From Promerops cafer (taxonomy: Eukaryota; Chordata; Aves; Passeriformes; Nectariniidae), in assembly GCA_013398275.1 (NCBI GenBank), contig VZSE01015292.1, positions 1,012,584 to 1,076,583 of the forward strand: a DNA stretch of 64,000 bases. The letters are read 5' to 3'. The position numbers and the translations under genes were made by a program. Under the pieces are notes generated by a model. It saw only the letters and a program-made list of their open reading frames with translations. It ran no database searches and was not told the DNA's origin. Positions 1-12,243 of the stretch are shown here, in pieces. Numbering within the stretch: the stretch's first letter is position 1; every line of letters begins with the position of its first letter.

Positions 1-3000
1 AGTTTTGTAAAACCAAGAACAGAGGGAGAATTTGTCTGTGAATTCCTTTTTCACCAAGTTCCCTGACCTTCAAGCCAACAGAGAAATTAAGATGCAATTC
101 TATTTTGCGTATTTCAGATACCTAATGAGCAATATACTGCATACCCATGACACCAAAGGTAAAAGTGACATGCTTCTTTCTGACCTGGGAAAGGAGATGG
201 AACATAGAGAACCCAGAGAAGAAAAACAGAGCTTCATCTTCTCTCCTCCTTCAGTGATGCAATTTGACACCACTGCTTGGTTTTGATGCATTTGGAGAGA
301 GAGGAAAAGAGTCATAGTTTAGATATGCCAGACTTTTTCGTAAAAATAAAACTATAAAACCTTGGTAAGCCTGTGTACTATGCAGGAGTATAAATGGACA
401 CAAAATATGTTTTACACACTCCTACCAGATACCTTTTTATAAATACTGGATCAATGTTTTCTCAGATACTCAATCACAGCCTTTCCAAGTCTCTAAAAGG
501 GGTCATAAAATGTTATTCAGCAGAGTCAGCAGCAGCTCTGCTCCTACAGGGCAGAGGAGTGTGAACAGGCTGTAATTACTGGCTTCAAGTGTTCTCAGTA
601 GTCAGGGACCTATTAGCTATCATTAATTGGCAGCAACAGTTCAGGCAGTTGTACAAAGACAGATGAGCTGAGAGGACATTGCAGGGGCCAAAAGTTGAAG
701 AATCACAGCATCAGTCAGAGCAATGGACCTACCTGGTCCAATTGCAAAAATACCCCAAATTCTCCCAAAGACACAACTGTATGTTTGAGTCAAATCAGCC
801 TTTTCCAAAGGAAAGGTGACAAGAAGTGCATGTTCCTTGTGGATGTTGAGTTCTCAGTTTGTGTGTTCCCAGCTGGCCCAGAGCAGGGAGGCTCTTCACT
901 GAGGAGTGGAGTCCCCTGTCCAGTGTCAGAGTCTCACTCCAACAGAACAGACTCAGACAAGTCGCTTGTTCCCAAAATTGTCACCCACTGAACCCCTGAC
1001 TTCTGAGGACAAGAGAACTTTCAGTGTCTGAAAAGTGAAGGACACTTCAAGCCTCTGCCTTGCTGTGTTACAAGGTCATTACCACAGTTAGTTGCTATCC
1101 ACTGCACATCTTTTACACCTTTTCTTCCTCCCTGTCTGTACCAGCCTTTTCTTAAAAAGACAGGACACTGTTCTTCCATTTGACTGACTCAAACTGAGTC
1201 AGTTCTCAATGCAGAGTTAAGATTAATTGCAAAGTTACAAGTAGTCCATGACACAGAAATAGAAATGATCAAAGAGTAACCTGCCTATCTTGTTTCTTTA
1301 TTTTATAGCTCCTTAAATACGTTATTTATTGTTATTTTATTGTAGTTTTAAAAGGTTTTACAGTCATTGGCAAGATTTTCCAAAGACAAGTGCTGTAGTC
1401 CATCCATGATGAACAGAAGCTCCCATTAATGACAGTGAGAGCTCTGGATCAATAGCAGATCCAGCCCCAGGGTCTCAGCTCTGCTGGAATAATCACAGTG
1501 TCTGGTCCCTGGGGGTTGGAGGGCTGAAGGAGATGAACTGCTCTAAGTAGACAGCATTAATGCAGTCACAGCCTGTATCACACTGGTCAACATGTGACCT
1601 TGGGTCTCACAGTGACAGAAAGTAATTCTGCCAGTACAAATGTTAGCCAAGATTTTAACAGTGAACTTGAAAGGCATCAGAGTGCTTGGAATTTCTAAAC
1701 TGTGTAGCTTCCTCAACTCTTTCACATTATTCCTTCGATCTGTCTTTCATGTCAACCTGTGATTCAGAAAGTCTTCCTCACGCTCTCTTTTCTTGCATCA
1801 GATATTTTTTGAAGTATTCTGACTTCCAAGAATTCTTTTTTTCCCCTCTTTTATTTTTTTTTTCTTGGTAATAAAGGATTTTATTCTTCTAAAACATCAT
1901 ATCCTGCTTTGGCTTTTATGTCTCAGAGTGGGCAGGAACTTAAGAGAGCTTTGCCATTTGCTGCAGTCAGCAGAAGAATTGAGGTACTTGAATGAACTCT
2001 TTGGAGGAAGGAGTCTATTAATCTAGATGTTACAGAGCTCTTTATCTATTTATGAGGCTTTAAAATGGATTATTAATAAAGTCTATTCAGATCTTCATGT
2101 TGTCATCATATTCTCCCTTTGTTTCACCAACAATGCCAGCTTTAAGAGATTTTAGCAGAATTTCCTGTGTCTTGGTTCCTTGCATGCCTGGAATGTGATC
2201 CCTGTGGAAGTGAGTGAAGTTTCTATAATTCCCTTTTCTAAGTGTTCCTCATAACTTCTATTTATTCTGATTCCACCTAAAGAACTCAACCATGCTGTCA
2301 CTGCTGTTACTAAACCCATCACTCTTTATGCAAAGACCATCTTGTCATTACATAAAAGCACCTGAGGGACTGGGTGGTTTCAGTCTGAAGGAGAACCATT
2401 ACACTTCCCTAAAACTGTGATCAGTGCTGAATTTAGTCATCAAATTAATAGTATGTCATAGTTTATTATACTAATCATCAAAGTGCTATTCCATATCTTT
2501 GAACAGTTTTAAAGCAGTTATTGGTGTACTGTGTTTATTCACACACGCATTTTTAGGAGACCCAAATGAGAGCTAACAGCTGTATTTTCACCAAAAACCT
2601 CATTGTTAATAATTCCTGAGTCAGCTTAAGAGACGTCCAGTGCACCCGAGAGCAACAGGAATGCTTCATTTCTGATACTCTCCCTAACACCTGCAACAAA
2701 AATTTCCCTGGCACACAAGGAAAGAAGGAAATACACTGTAAGGAAAGGAATTTTCCACTCTCAAGTAGGGTGACAAACAATTGTGGAGTCCTCCATCACT
2801 GGGCAAGAGTCAAGTCATGTCCTCACCCTTGTTAACACTGGGAAAGCTACAAGTGCTTAAATTGGCAAAATAAGCCCAGATTGTGAATGTTGTCATGGTC
2901 TTTATCTACAGCACAACCTGGGGGCACAGGATCACTTAGGCTTCTTCAGGCACTGAAGGCTCAGCCCAAAAACACTGATGGTCCTTTCCTGATTAACCCA

Positions 3001-6000
3001 TAGGTCATTGCTCAGGTGAAGCTGCTGTAAAATGTCTTTCTTGGCCACTTGCTACAAGCAGAGGCCATGATTTGTCTTAGCCTCATGTCCCATTGAGAAC
3101 AGAGAAATGTATCCCAAACACCTGTGAATTTCTAAAACTCTCATCTGATTTTTATCTGACCTTTTCCTGAAACATTATCACACAAATATATTTCTCTAGT
3201 CATGCCTTGGTTCTGAATGGATAAAAGGACCAGAGAGAAAATAGGATGTTTCATTTTGGTGCTTGTTTGGGATTTTATATATATAAAATCTCCAGTAAAT
3301 AAACCTCTGAATGAAAAATTGATGCAGGTTTTCTTTTTTTACCTTTCTCCCCTTATCAGAAATGCACTGAGCCTTATCTCCCTGAATATATTCCCTGATC
3401 TTGGCTATTCATTAAAAGTAATAGAACAGCTAAATGACTTTGGGACGCAGTAACTCCAACATATTTTGTTTAGTTTCTTCAATAAATCATATTGTCAGAG
3501 GTTCCTTTATTTTGCTATTGTGTCACTGTAAAAGAATGGACTATATTTTGAAAATTTCCATCCCTGTTGCTTAAGCTCTGCTCTACTAAGTTTAATACCC
3601 TGACAATTCCAGCCGTAATTTACTCCTTGGAACAGGTCATTAAGTACACATTGCTGCTTTAGACTTCTTCTTTGATCCATTGCCTTGTATAAAATATAGA
3701 AACAGTCTAAATAGTCTCCATAGAAAGAATTTTCTTTTAGGTTGGTATTTAACTATGAATCATAATACATAATTCACTCACCCATCCAGAAACATTTCTT
3801 GCACCACACAGACCCGTTGCTTTCATTCTCCAAAAGCCATATGGCACTTCATCATTTGCCACAGTGGGCTGATTCAGAGATAATCAGGTTAATCATATTA
3901 CCATAGCTAAGTGAGCAGATATGCTGGGAAAGCAGGGAGTGTCTTTTGTGGTACCTGGGTAACACAGCAGCTCCGTGGCAGCTCGCCAGGGATTGTCAGA
4001 GGCACTTCCAGGAGCTGCTGGGATTTGCTGTGTGGAACTTCCAGGGCAGCTGGGCTGGGGATGCATCACAGAGCTGTAAGCTGCTCCCATGGGCAGAGCA
4101 AAGGAGCTGAGAGCACCCCAGGGAATGGTCACAGCTCATCTCCAGGGAGGAAATTTCATCTTTTTCCTCCAGAGATCTGTACTCAATCGCCATGAAATAA
4201 GAACATTTATGAATGAAATAATCATGTTGCAATTATGGGATCACTCCTGTCACTTCCTGAAACCTTTGCCTTCAGAGCATCCCATTGGGGTCTATTAAAT
4301 TAACGGAAGTGTTTGCAGGACCCTGCACAGAGAAAGCATCTATTTCTGCAGTGTTAATGGATCAAATTGCATTATCCTTATTACATTGATAATATCTCTG
4401 TCTAGAACAGGTCTGTTTCAAATAACAGCACTTAAACTGTCTTAAGGGATAAAGAGTTTTTAAGTTCAGAGAGATTTTTCAGAAAGACCAGTGTTGTCTA
4501 TAAATACAGATAGGATAACTGCACAGGTACTTTCATCCTCCTAATGTATAGACAAATTTTGTTATCTATCATCTAAATAATCTATGAATCTTCACCCTAC
4601 ACTTCAAGTTTATCCATTTTTCATGTTTGTTTTTTTCAAAGATATTAATCATTTAAACCTATTTATAAAGGTAATATATTTACATGTCTAGACATCTGAA
4701 TATTCAAGCTCCATTTCTCATTCCATGCAGCAAAAATTGATTAGCCGTACGTAGAGAAAATTTGTCAGTGAGTAACTGCCAATATTAACATCTGCCAGCC
4801 AATCTTCTTTATAATCAGCAGTAAAAACAAGTGATTTTGCCTCTTGGGAGAGCTTTCATAGTTTCCTGTCTCAATTTACAGTTTGTAACTCTCGGGGGTG
4901 TGAATATAAATAATATTTCAATTCTCCATAGCTTCATCTATCAAATGTTTAAAGTGATGACAGGACCCGAGTAACAAAACACTGGGACAATGACATCCCC
5001 AGGCTGCTCTATTAAGAGAAAAAAAACCAGAGCCATCTTAAAAGATCTGTGATCTGAAATGAACTCTGGCAGTAGGATTGACCCAAGGTGTGCAGGGTGA
5101 TAATAAAGAAAAGATCAGTGCAAATACAGGAACAGCTCTCGTGTCTCAGTGACAACAATGTCAGATCTCAGCAGCGGCTGCAGCTCAGGGTCTGTGCACT
5201 TCAAACAACCAACAAACAAACAGAATGTTACAGCTGAGATATCAAAACCACAGGGACGTGCTGGATGCCAGTTCCTATTAATTTTAATGGGCATCTAGCA
5301 GCCAGATTCCTCGGGATGGTTTGAAATTCAGCACAAAGCATTAATAAATGCTTATATTCCCCCGTCCTTATTCACATCAGCAGTGACTCCTGATGTGGAA
5401 GCTAAACCCAGAATCTGGTCAAGGGGAGGGTACTCGGGGGTACCCGGGAGAGTTCTGGGGATGCCTTGCTGTGCCATGGGCAACTCGTGCAGTCTAATAA
5501 TGTAATTTCTTCCCCCGTGCTGGGAATAGGAATTGAGTAGAAGCTGATCCCTTTTTCTGGAGCATTTCCTGAGCTTGGCAAGGGGGAACTTTTCCTGAGC
5601 CCACAGCAACACACGAAGCACCTCCAGGCAGGTCTCAGTGCCCAGGATGGCTGTGGTTACACCATCTTCCCCCTTTGATATCATGAGTGCTGGAATATTC
5701 ACCAGGGAATTCGATCTGTACATTGGAAAGGTTATTTCAGAATTCATATTGATGTCTCAAATGGTACTTGACAAAACTAATGACAACCTATTTAAAGACT
5801 GCATCTGCATTGCTTACAGCAACTAGCTTTAAAATCTTTTACAAAAGAACATCAGAATTGTTTCCCTTTTTGTATGAATTTTCTGCCATACCATTCAATA
5901 GGAGAGCAAAAATCTTGAGGTAGTTATTAGTCATATACAGCATTTATTAAGAAAGTGTGGGAGAGAAATTTGTGTTCCTTAGTTATTTTGCATTGCCTGA

Positions 6001-9000
6001 AAATAATTTTTCATCACACTTGAATTCAGATTGTAGGAAGTAATCAGTGAATTACAAGAGAGAGCATTTTCCTTGGCTGTAAAGTATATTTGCTGCCACT
6101 GTAATGCACACAATCAGAAAGGTAGAAAACAAGTGAAATGTCTGAACCCTCCATAAAATAGAATAGCTTGTAGACCAGCCATCCCCATCAGAAAGTGACT
6201 GAGCAAACATCTCCTCACAAATAGCTGAAAATTAACAGAGCCTCATTGACCTCAGCGCAGCCAGCCAGATTTACAGCAGCATCTGTCTCTCTGTACTTAG
6301 AGACTAAGCAATTATTTTATTCCTAAGTACTTTTTTCTCGGAGACAAAAGGCTATCTTTCCACTTGCCCTCCCCAGATTTTTTAAACAGCTTGTTGGTAG
6401 GTTATTTGAAAAGCCAACAACTGCTCTCAATATAATTTCACCGTTTGTATTTTGACTTGGAAATGTGTGCACCAAGACTGAAATTATTTTACTCCCATAG
6501 GGGTAACACTCTATTTGAAGTGCCCATTAACTAATCTTAAACAGTGGTGGAAAATCAGTGCAAATACATGTGACATCTACATGAATACCAAGTGAATTCA
6601 TGAAGATTACTGCTGAATGCAAAATTATTCCACTAGAGAAGGGATACTTGAAAGAAAAAGTTGCAGAAACAAGGAGCTAGTCATAAAAAAAATGTGTCAT
6701 TCAGTAGCAGTTCTTTTATATTATGTGGTTCTGTTCATTTGTGTGCATTTCTGTCATCTTTCCCAGATTTTGGGGGCTTATATTTCTTCTGGTAAAACTA
6801 AGTCCACGATTCGGACTATATTTTGAATTTGGGATTAAATTTTGTTTTGCCAAATCTGATGCCCTCTGAATATTCACACCATTCCCTCACGGGCTGTGGG
6901 GAAGGCAGAGCTTCAACCCCCAAATTTAGCACTACCAGCAGTAATCAGGAAGAGAGAAAAACAAATTTGCACACCAACTTCCATGGACAGGGTCCTGAGG
7001 ACAATTGAATTCTGAGTGCAGAATCCAGAATACACAGTAAAATGCAGATTTATAATTACAGTGAAACCAGAATTGCTGTAATCTAGACATGTTCAGAATG
7101 ATGAAACATATTTAAAATCTGCATTGTTATTATCTGCTAACTGAATTTCCTACACAAGCTGATTTTCCAGTCAATTTCTCTGAGTTAAAATGACTAGGAT
7201 GGAGTATTTGAGATATTCACTCACATTTATTCCAATATTTGTATACAAATGCAACCAGTTCTTTTCTCTAAAATTTAAAGTTATCTCTCATTCTTTTGTA
7301 TCCTCAACTCCAGTACAACCTCTCAATACATAAGCTGATATATTGATGTCATTTCTCCATTCTAGACACCCTGAGATGATCATGATGAAGAGAGTTAGTA
7401 GAGCTGAAGCTCATAAAATTACAGGAAAAGGGCTTTTATGGAAGGTTAATTTATGCTGGCATCATCTGGGGTAAAGACAAAGTCTTTTTTTGCAGTGTCT
7501 GCACACTAGGAGCAAAGGGAGGTCCCAACTCAAGATCAGGAAACAACATCCTACCACAGCACAATACAAATGATCTTCAAAGTCACATTAAGAGCTGAAC
7601 TGAGAACAGCTGATGGGATTGTTCTGTTGTGGAATAGCAGTTATTTTGTCTTTACTCCTTTGTTAACTGAGGAGGGAGAAGCTAAATATTTTACTTGACT
7701 GAAACCTTCAGAAATCAAACTGCAGGCTGAAAACAATTAAGCAAAATTGCTTTAAATTTTGTGCAAGAGCTAGACTAAAAGAAGAGCAATGGACCACTGT
7801 TTTCAAATATTATCCATCTGCATGATCCTACAGGCTCTGAGGGCTTAGGTATATTATTTAATACCTATTCAAGGACAAATGGAATCAGAGCACGCAGCCC
7901 TGTGCAGAACAGAGCTCTTTTGGAAGCAGTCAGGGGAAATAGGGTTGGGTGTTCCCACCATGGCACTGGTGCTGTAATTCCCATTCCTGCTGCTCTCCAA
8001 GGCAAGGACACAAAGCTCCAGCAGTGCAGCAGCACAGGCACAGAGCTCTTGTACCCACCCATCCTTCAGATTCCTTCCTGTGAGGGCAGGACAAGGTGGT
8101 TGTGGACTCATCATCCAAATCAATGAAGATCTCTCATAATTACATTAATGTAAAGGTGAAAGCCATTACTGAGACCTCGAAATTCAAATGCCTGTTTAAC
8201 ACAAAATTTTTAAACCTCTATTGCAGCTGAGTTCTGCATGGTTTCTAAGACTGCATTTGATGTGGGATCACCAGATCCCCTAAGAATGGCTTTTTTCCCC
8301 TTATCTCTTAGTGTTAGGGGTATGGGGTTTGTGTGTAGCAAATATAAGAAAGGACCATGCTTGTTCTCATTCACTGCTGAGGGAGATGTGGGCTTCAGCA
8401 CACAACACCCTGGATGTTTATTTATTTACTTCCCAAATATTTGAGCTGCTCTGCTCTGGCTATCCTCGACTGAAGCTGGACCTGATGTGTTTTGTCAGCA
8501 ATCTACACAACGACCTGGGTGTAGCTCCAGCCTTTGCAATTCTGGGACAAGGTGAAGGCCCAGGAAATGCAGGATCCCATCACACACAGAATGTTGAATC
8601 CAACTTTTGAAAACCCAGATCCTCTTCAATAAAAATTCAGAACATATTGTGGCTTTCCTTTGCCTATTGTATTACACCCCCGCTTGTGAAAAGGAAGAAA
8701 ATTATTTTCATGCTGCATTTCTTAAGGGGTAAAACACTTTTATAGGCATCGTTGTGATAAAGTATTTAGTTAGCATTCTAAGCAGCTTTTAGGAGAACAA
8801 TATGTAAGCTTTAAATCCTTCTTCAGTTTAGCATGTAGTCATTATCATCTGTTAATATCTATTAGTGCATTTTTATTTTTCTTCAGCATTTATCTTTTAA
8901 TCCTGCAGTAGATTTTTGTGTTGGGGGTCATAGTGGTGGTGTCCCAAAAAGACTTTATTTTATTTGGTATTCTACATGGTTTATCTTTCTGAAGGTGGCT

Positions 9001-9164
9001 TTCATCCCTTAATCCTCTTCCAAAGCAGGAGTAGCCATAAGAATAGAACCCTGGGGCTGCACTTTCTGCAGTGGCTCTTCCCTGAACCCAGAGGCAAAGT
9101 TATTGCCGTGCCCTGTAAAGATTTCCATGGCTCGAGTTATCTGGCAGCTGGATCTCTCTCTGTC
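1..9164. other. Non-coding stretch, no gene recognised
   Basis: About 9 kb of AT-rich sequence. The longest frame is 131 codons on the - strand (5352-5747). It overlaps a second open frame and shows no domain or family signature, so I treat it as chance. The stretch includes a 20-bp perfect palindrome (3271-3290, listed separately) and possible conserved non-coding sequence around 4730-4990. No RNA gene or clear transposon was seen. Confidence 0.7.
3271..3290. repeat. 20-bp perfect AT-rich palindrome
   Basis: The sequence GATTTTATATATATAAAATC equals its own reverse complement over all 20 bases. The symmetry stops at the flanking bases. It could extrude a cruciform or simply be a chance AT palindrome around a short TA run. 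Confidence 0.9.
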
Positions 9165-9178
9165 ACCCTAATTAGGGT
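9165..9178. repeat. 14-bp palindrome with a TAATTA core
   Basis: ACCCTAATTAGGGT is a perfect palindrome. Its centre, TAATTA, is a classical homeodomain dimer site. Its arms are telomere-like half repeats (ACCCTA and TAGGGT). The symmetry is seen directly; binding by any factor is inference. Confidence 0.85.
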
Positions 9179-11159
9179 TAGAAACAATGGGATTATCCAC
9201 CCCTAGGTGTGACTCTACATCATTTTAAGCAGTTTCCAATCTTGAATCTTGCTATTTAATACATGGGAACAAGCATATAATGCAATTTAGTGATCAAAGT
9301 CAACATTTGCTGCATTGCCAATGTTATTTATTTTTTTTTAAAAAGGAGAGAGATTGAGAAAAATGGCATGCACAAAGGGAATAAAATGCCTTCTTGTAGA
9401 AAACTGAGTTACTGAAGGAGATCTGAAGACTTTGGTAATCTGGTTTATGTTATACTTGCTACAACCATAACACATCCATCAAGATTAACCCAGCCTAGAG
9501 AAATGGCAAATCACATTAACTTGTTAGGCCACTAGGTCAGAATTGAGGGAACAGAGTAAAGAAAATATAGCTAATTTGTTTGTATGTGTAGCCCTAAATG
9601 TTTCTAATGTGAACTGTAATGCCATTATGGAGATACTGAGTAGCACACTCTGAATGCTTGATTGCTCCCTGGCTATGTGTAATGAACCTAAATAGCAAAT
9701 CTTCTATTAACACTGAAGCTAAGAAGTACATAAAGAAAAGATTGGCCAAGAGCAGCAATAGCAGGTTTTAGTGATATGACAAAATTGAAGCATGCAACTC
9801 ACTTCTGAGTGCCATCTACTGGCATTTCTTTAATTAAGTGCTACATGCATTTGTTTGTAGGGAAATCTAATAATGTTCCAGAAGTCTAACCTATAATCTG
9901 TGTCATTAAACCTTTTAGCTCTCCCTTCATTATTTTCATTGTGGCCTTCTCTTCCCAGGATATGTCCTAAAGTATGCTGTTTTCAGCTATTATGGTTGCT
10001 TTTTATTTAGTTCACCACACAGACAATAGGGGTCAAAGAAATTAATTCTGTGACTGAAAACTAAGAATGAATAATCATCAGGGCTGTGTCATTACCTTGC
10101 AGTGTTTCAAAGGGCATGAACATTGCACAGAACAAACTTCTGATTTGACCTCTAGTTCATCATTGTTCTGTGTCAATAAAAACCTGAAGCAGGCAAGAAT
10201 TGGAAGCCCACGGTTGGAAAAAGCAGTTCTCAGAGACAATTTGCAGAGGTGTAATAATTTGCTTGGCTCATGTACTCAGCACTTCATATTTATGCTCAGT
10301 ATGTCACTGGGAAAACATGTGGGAATACAGCTTTTTCTGGCAAGGCTGGACCGACTCCAGTATCACTTTTCCTGTGGTGATGAAATCTGCTTTGAAATTT
10401 CTGTCCTCAAAATGCAAGTCCTGTTGGAAGTGTGGAATGATGTGTGTGCAGGGGGTGCAGGAGGGCTCAGATAAAGTGGTTCAGCCAGGGAACTCAAGGC
10501 CCAGCCATGCACTGGTATCATCTTTGCTCCTTCTGGAAGGCAGGGCAGGTACTGGAATGTCTAACTTGCCATGTGTTAGCCTGGAACCCACATCTTATTT
10601 TCAAACAACCAGCTGTGATTTAAGGACAGGCTGACTGGATGCTCTCTCACACCATAGCAACCCTGAGAATGGGCTGCTAGGGTCAATGGTAACCAGCATT
10701 TATTTCAGATTTTCCATTGCTCTGAGATCCTTGTGTAAAACTTCTTTGCTAACATTTTTTGTAGCTTTACTCTAGTATAATGCTTTTATAAATATCTGTG
10801 CCTATGACAAAGTATCTTTAAATGATGAAAAATAACAAAAAATGTGTGGACAAAAGAGCAGGTTCTGGTAGATCTCCTCACTATGGTTAATATTTTATTC
10901 ATAAAAAGTTCCATTTTCAAACTCCAGCAGGGATTTTTTTCCCTGCTATGTCTTGGCATAACCTTTGCCATTTCCTGGTCTCAGTCACACTGGTGGTTCA
11001 CAGCCATTCTGTGATCAGGTCATAGAGCCAGGTCCTTCTCACCCTCTGTCATTTCCAAGCTAATGAGCTGCCTGGTTGTACCAGAAATTCTTGTTACTCA
11101 TTCCTGAGTGAATGGTCGTGCATTTTGTGCTCTTACATTTCCTCCTATTTTCATTACTC
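9179..11159. other. Non-coding stretch, no gene recognised
   Basis: Holds the CTCF-type motif at 9810-9822. Two overlapping + frames (10067-10474 and 10200-10634) cover the same bases in different frames without any recognisable domain, so neither is annotated as a gene. Confidence 0.65.
9810..9822 (-). promoter_or_regulatory. CTCF-like binding motif
   Basis: The bases TGCCATCTACTGG match the reverse complement of the CTCF core (CCASYAGRKGGCR) at every position. The motif therefore reads on the - strand. A single motif match does not prove occupancy, but a full match is uncommon in AT-rich DNA. In gene-poor regions such sites often mark loop anchors or insulators. Confidence 0.45.
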
Positions 11160-11164
11160 CAGTT

Positions 11165-11375
11165 CTAAATGTCATCCAAATTGTCCTCTAGGGTATTCCA
11201 CTCTTCCTTTACATTGATGATGCCTCCCAACCACGTTTCAGAACCAAATGTCACAAGCATTGTCCCAAACTTTTGTGTCAACTTAGTAATTAAAATGTTA
11301 AATAAAATGGGCCCTAGCACTAATCCATAAAAAATTCCACCAGCAATTTTCCTCCCCAACTAGACATTTAACCTG
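11165..11375 (-). mobile_element. CR1 LINE relic, reverse-transcriptase fragment
   Basis: Read on the - strand, the 64-codon open segment at 11165-11359 contains GLVLGPILFNILITKL. This is a degraded form of the LINE reverse-transcriptase block G-x-x-L-G-P-x-L-F-N-I-x-I-x-x-L. It is followed by an LGG-I-x-V-x-E segment and a LEDNLDDI-like segment in the order expected for CR1. The catalytic aspartate pair (ADD) that should lie between them has been lost, so the fragment is inactive. No 5' domain (endonuclease) or 3' end is seen in cis. The borders are approximate because the flanks have diverged beyond recognition. This identification rests on my memory of the CR1 family, not on an alignment. 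Confidence 0.8.
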
Positions 11376-12225
11376 AGCAGAGGGACTCTCTTTGGAGTCA
11401 GAGGAATACATTTTTCTTATTGGTAATTTTTATTCTGTTGTAGTCAAAGTAAATGACCGGGGCTGTGAGAAGGGAGAGCTAAAATCAGTGGTGGCTCTTG
11501 AGATGCTTAAAGTTAAGTATGTGCTCAACTTTTCAGCTATAAATATCAGAGGTAAAATTTCCCTCTTAAACTTTCTGCCCTGAGTTTCATATTGTTGCCT
11601 GTGCATCCTGTTGCCAGAGCAACCTGTACCAGCACTGGTACAGTGGCAAAGATCAGCTGCTGCTTTCAGAACTGACAATGACAGAAATGTGGGCATTACT
11701 TCTGATTTTTGAACACTCAGACCAATATTATCTAATCCTATTTCCCATATTTCATAAAAATGGGGATTTTTTTGTTCTCCCCACATCAGAAATTAGTTGG
11801 GGAGCATGAACAGAATTCCTCAGTAACATCCAATATTACAGCTTTTGCTAATTGTTTAATAATGAACACTTTTATCTGAAATATGCAGTGGCATCAATCT
11901 GATTCCCACATGCAAAATTGTAACAGATCCAGCTTCAAGAAGTCTTGAAGGAAAATTTGCAGGAAGCTTTTTTGATTCAGCCTTTGATCCTCAGCTCTAC
12001 TCAGATCACAGGTCCTACATGCCTGAAACTTCCTAGGTTTAACTACTCCTGGAAAGATAAAGGAAACTCAAAGCACACAAAATAGGTAATTCCCATCTGA
12101 ACAGAATTCAGGCACTACATTTCTGTCCTCTGCAGATGAGTCTCCTCACAAACACACACTTCCAGTGCTTCGAGGAGATGCTTGGTTAGAATTTTCCTTT
12201 GCGTAGTTTCTTCTGCTGCTGTGCC

Positions 12226-12243
12226 AAAAAAAAAAAAAAAAAA
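12226..12243. repeat. A18 homopolymer
   Basis: Eighteen consecutive adenines, likely length-variable. No retrogene or LINE body is recognisable on the 5' side, so I do not call it a retroposon tail. Confidence 0.9.

Noticed and set aside
5352..5747. 131-codon open frame, - strand
   Set aside because: A second frame is open over the same bases; no family signature. Considered as an exon but the borders lack clear splice sites.
12226..12243. Poly(A) as tail of a processed pseudogene
   Set aside because: No homologous coding body is visible upstream on either strand.
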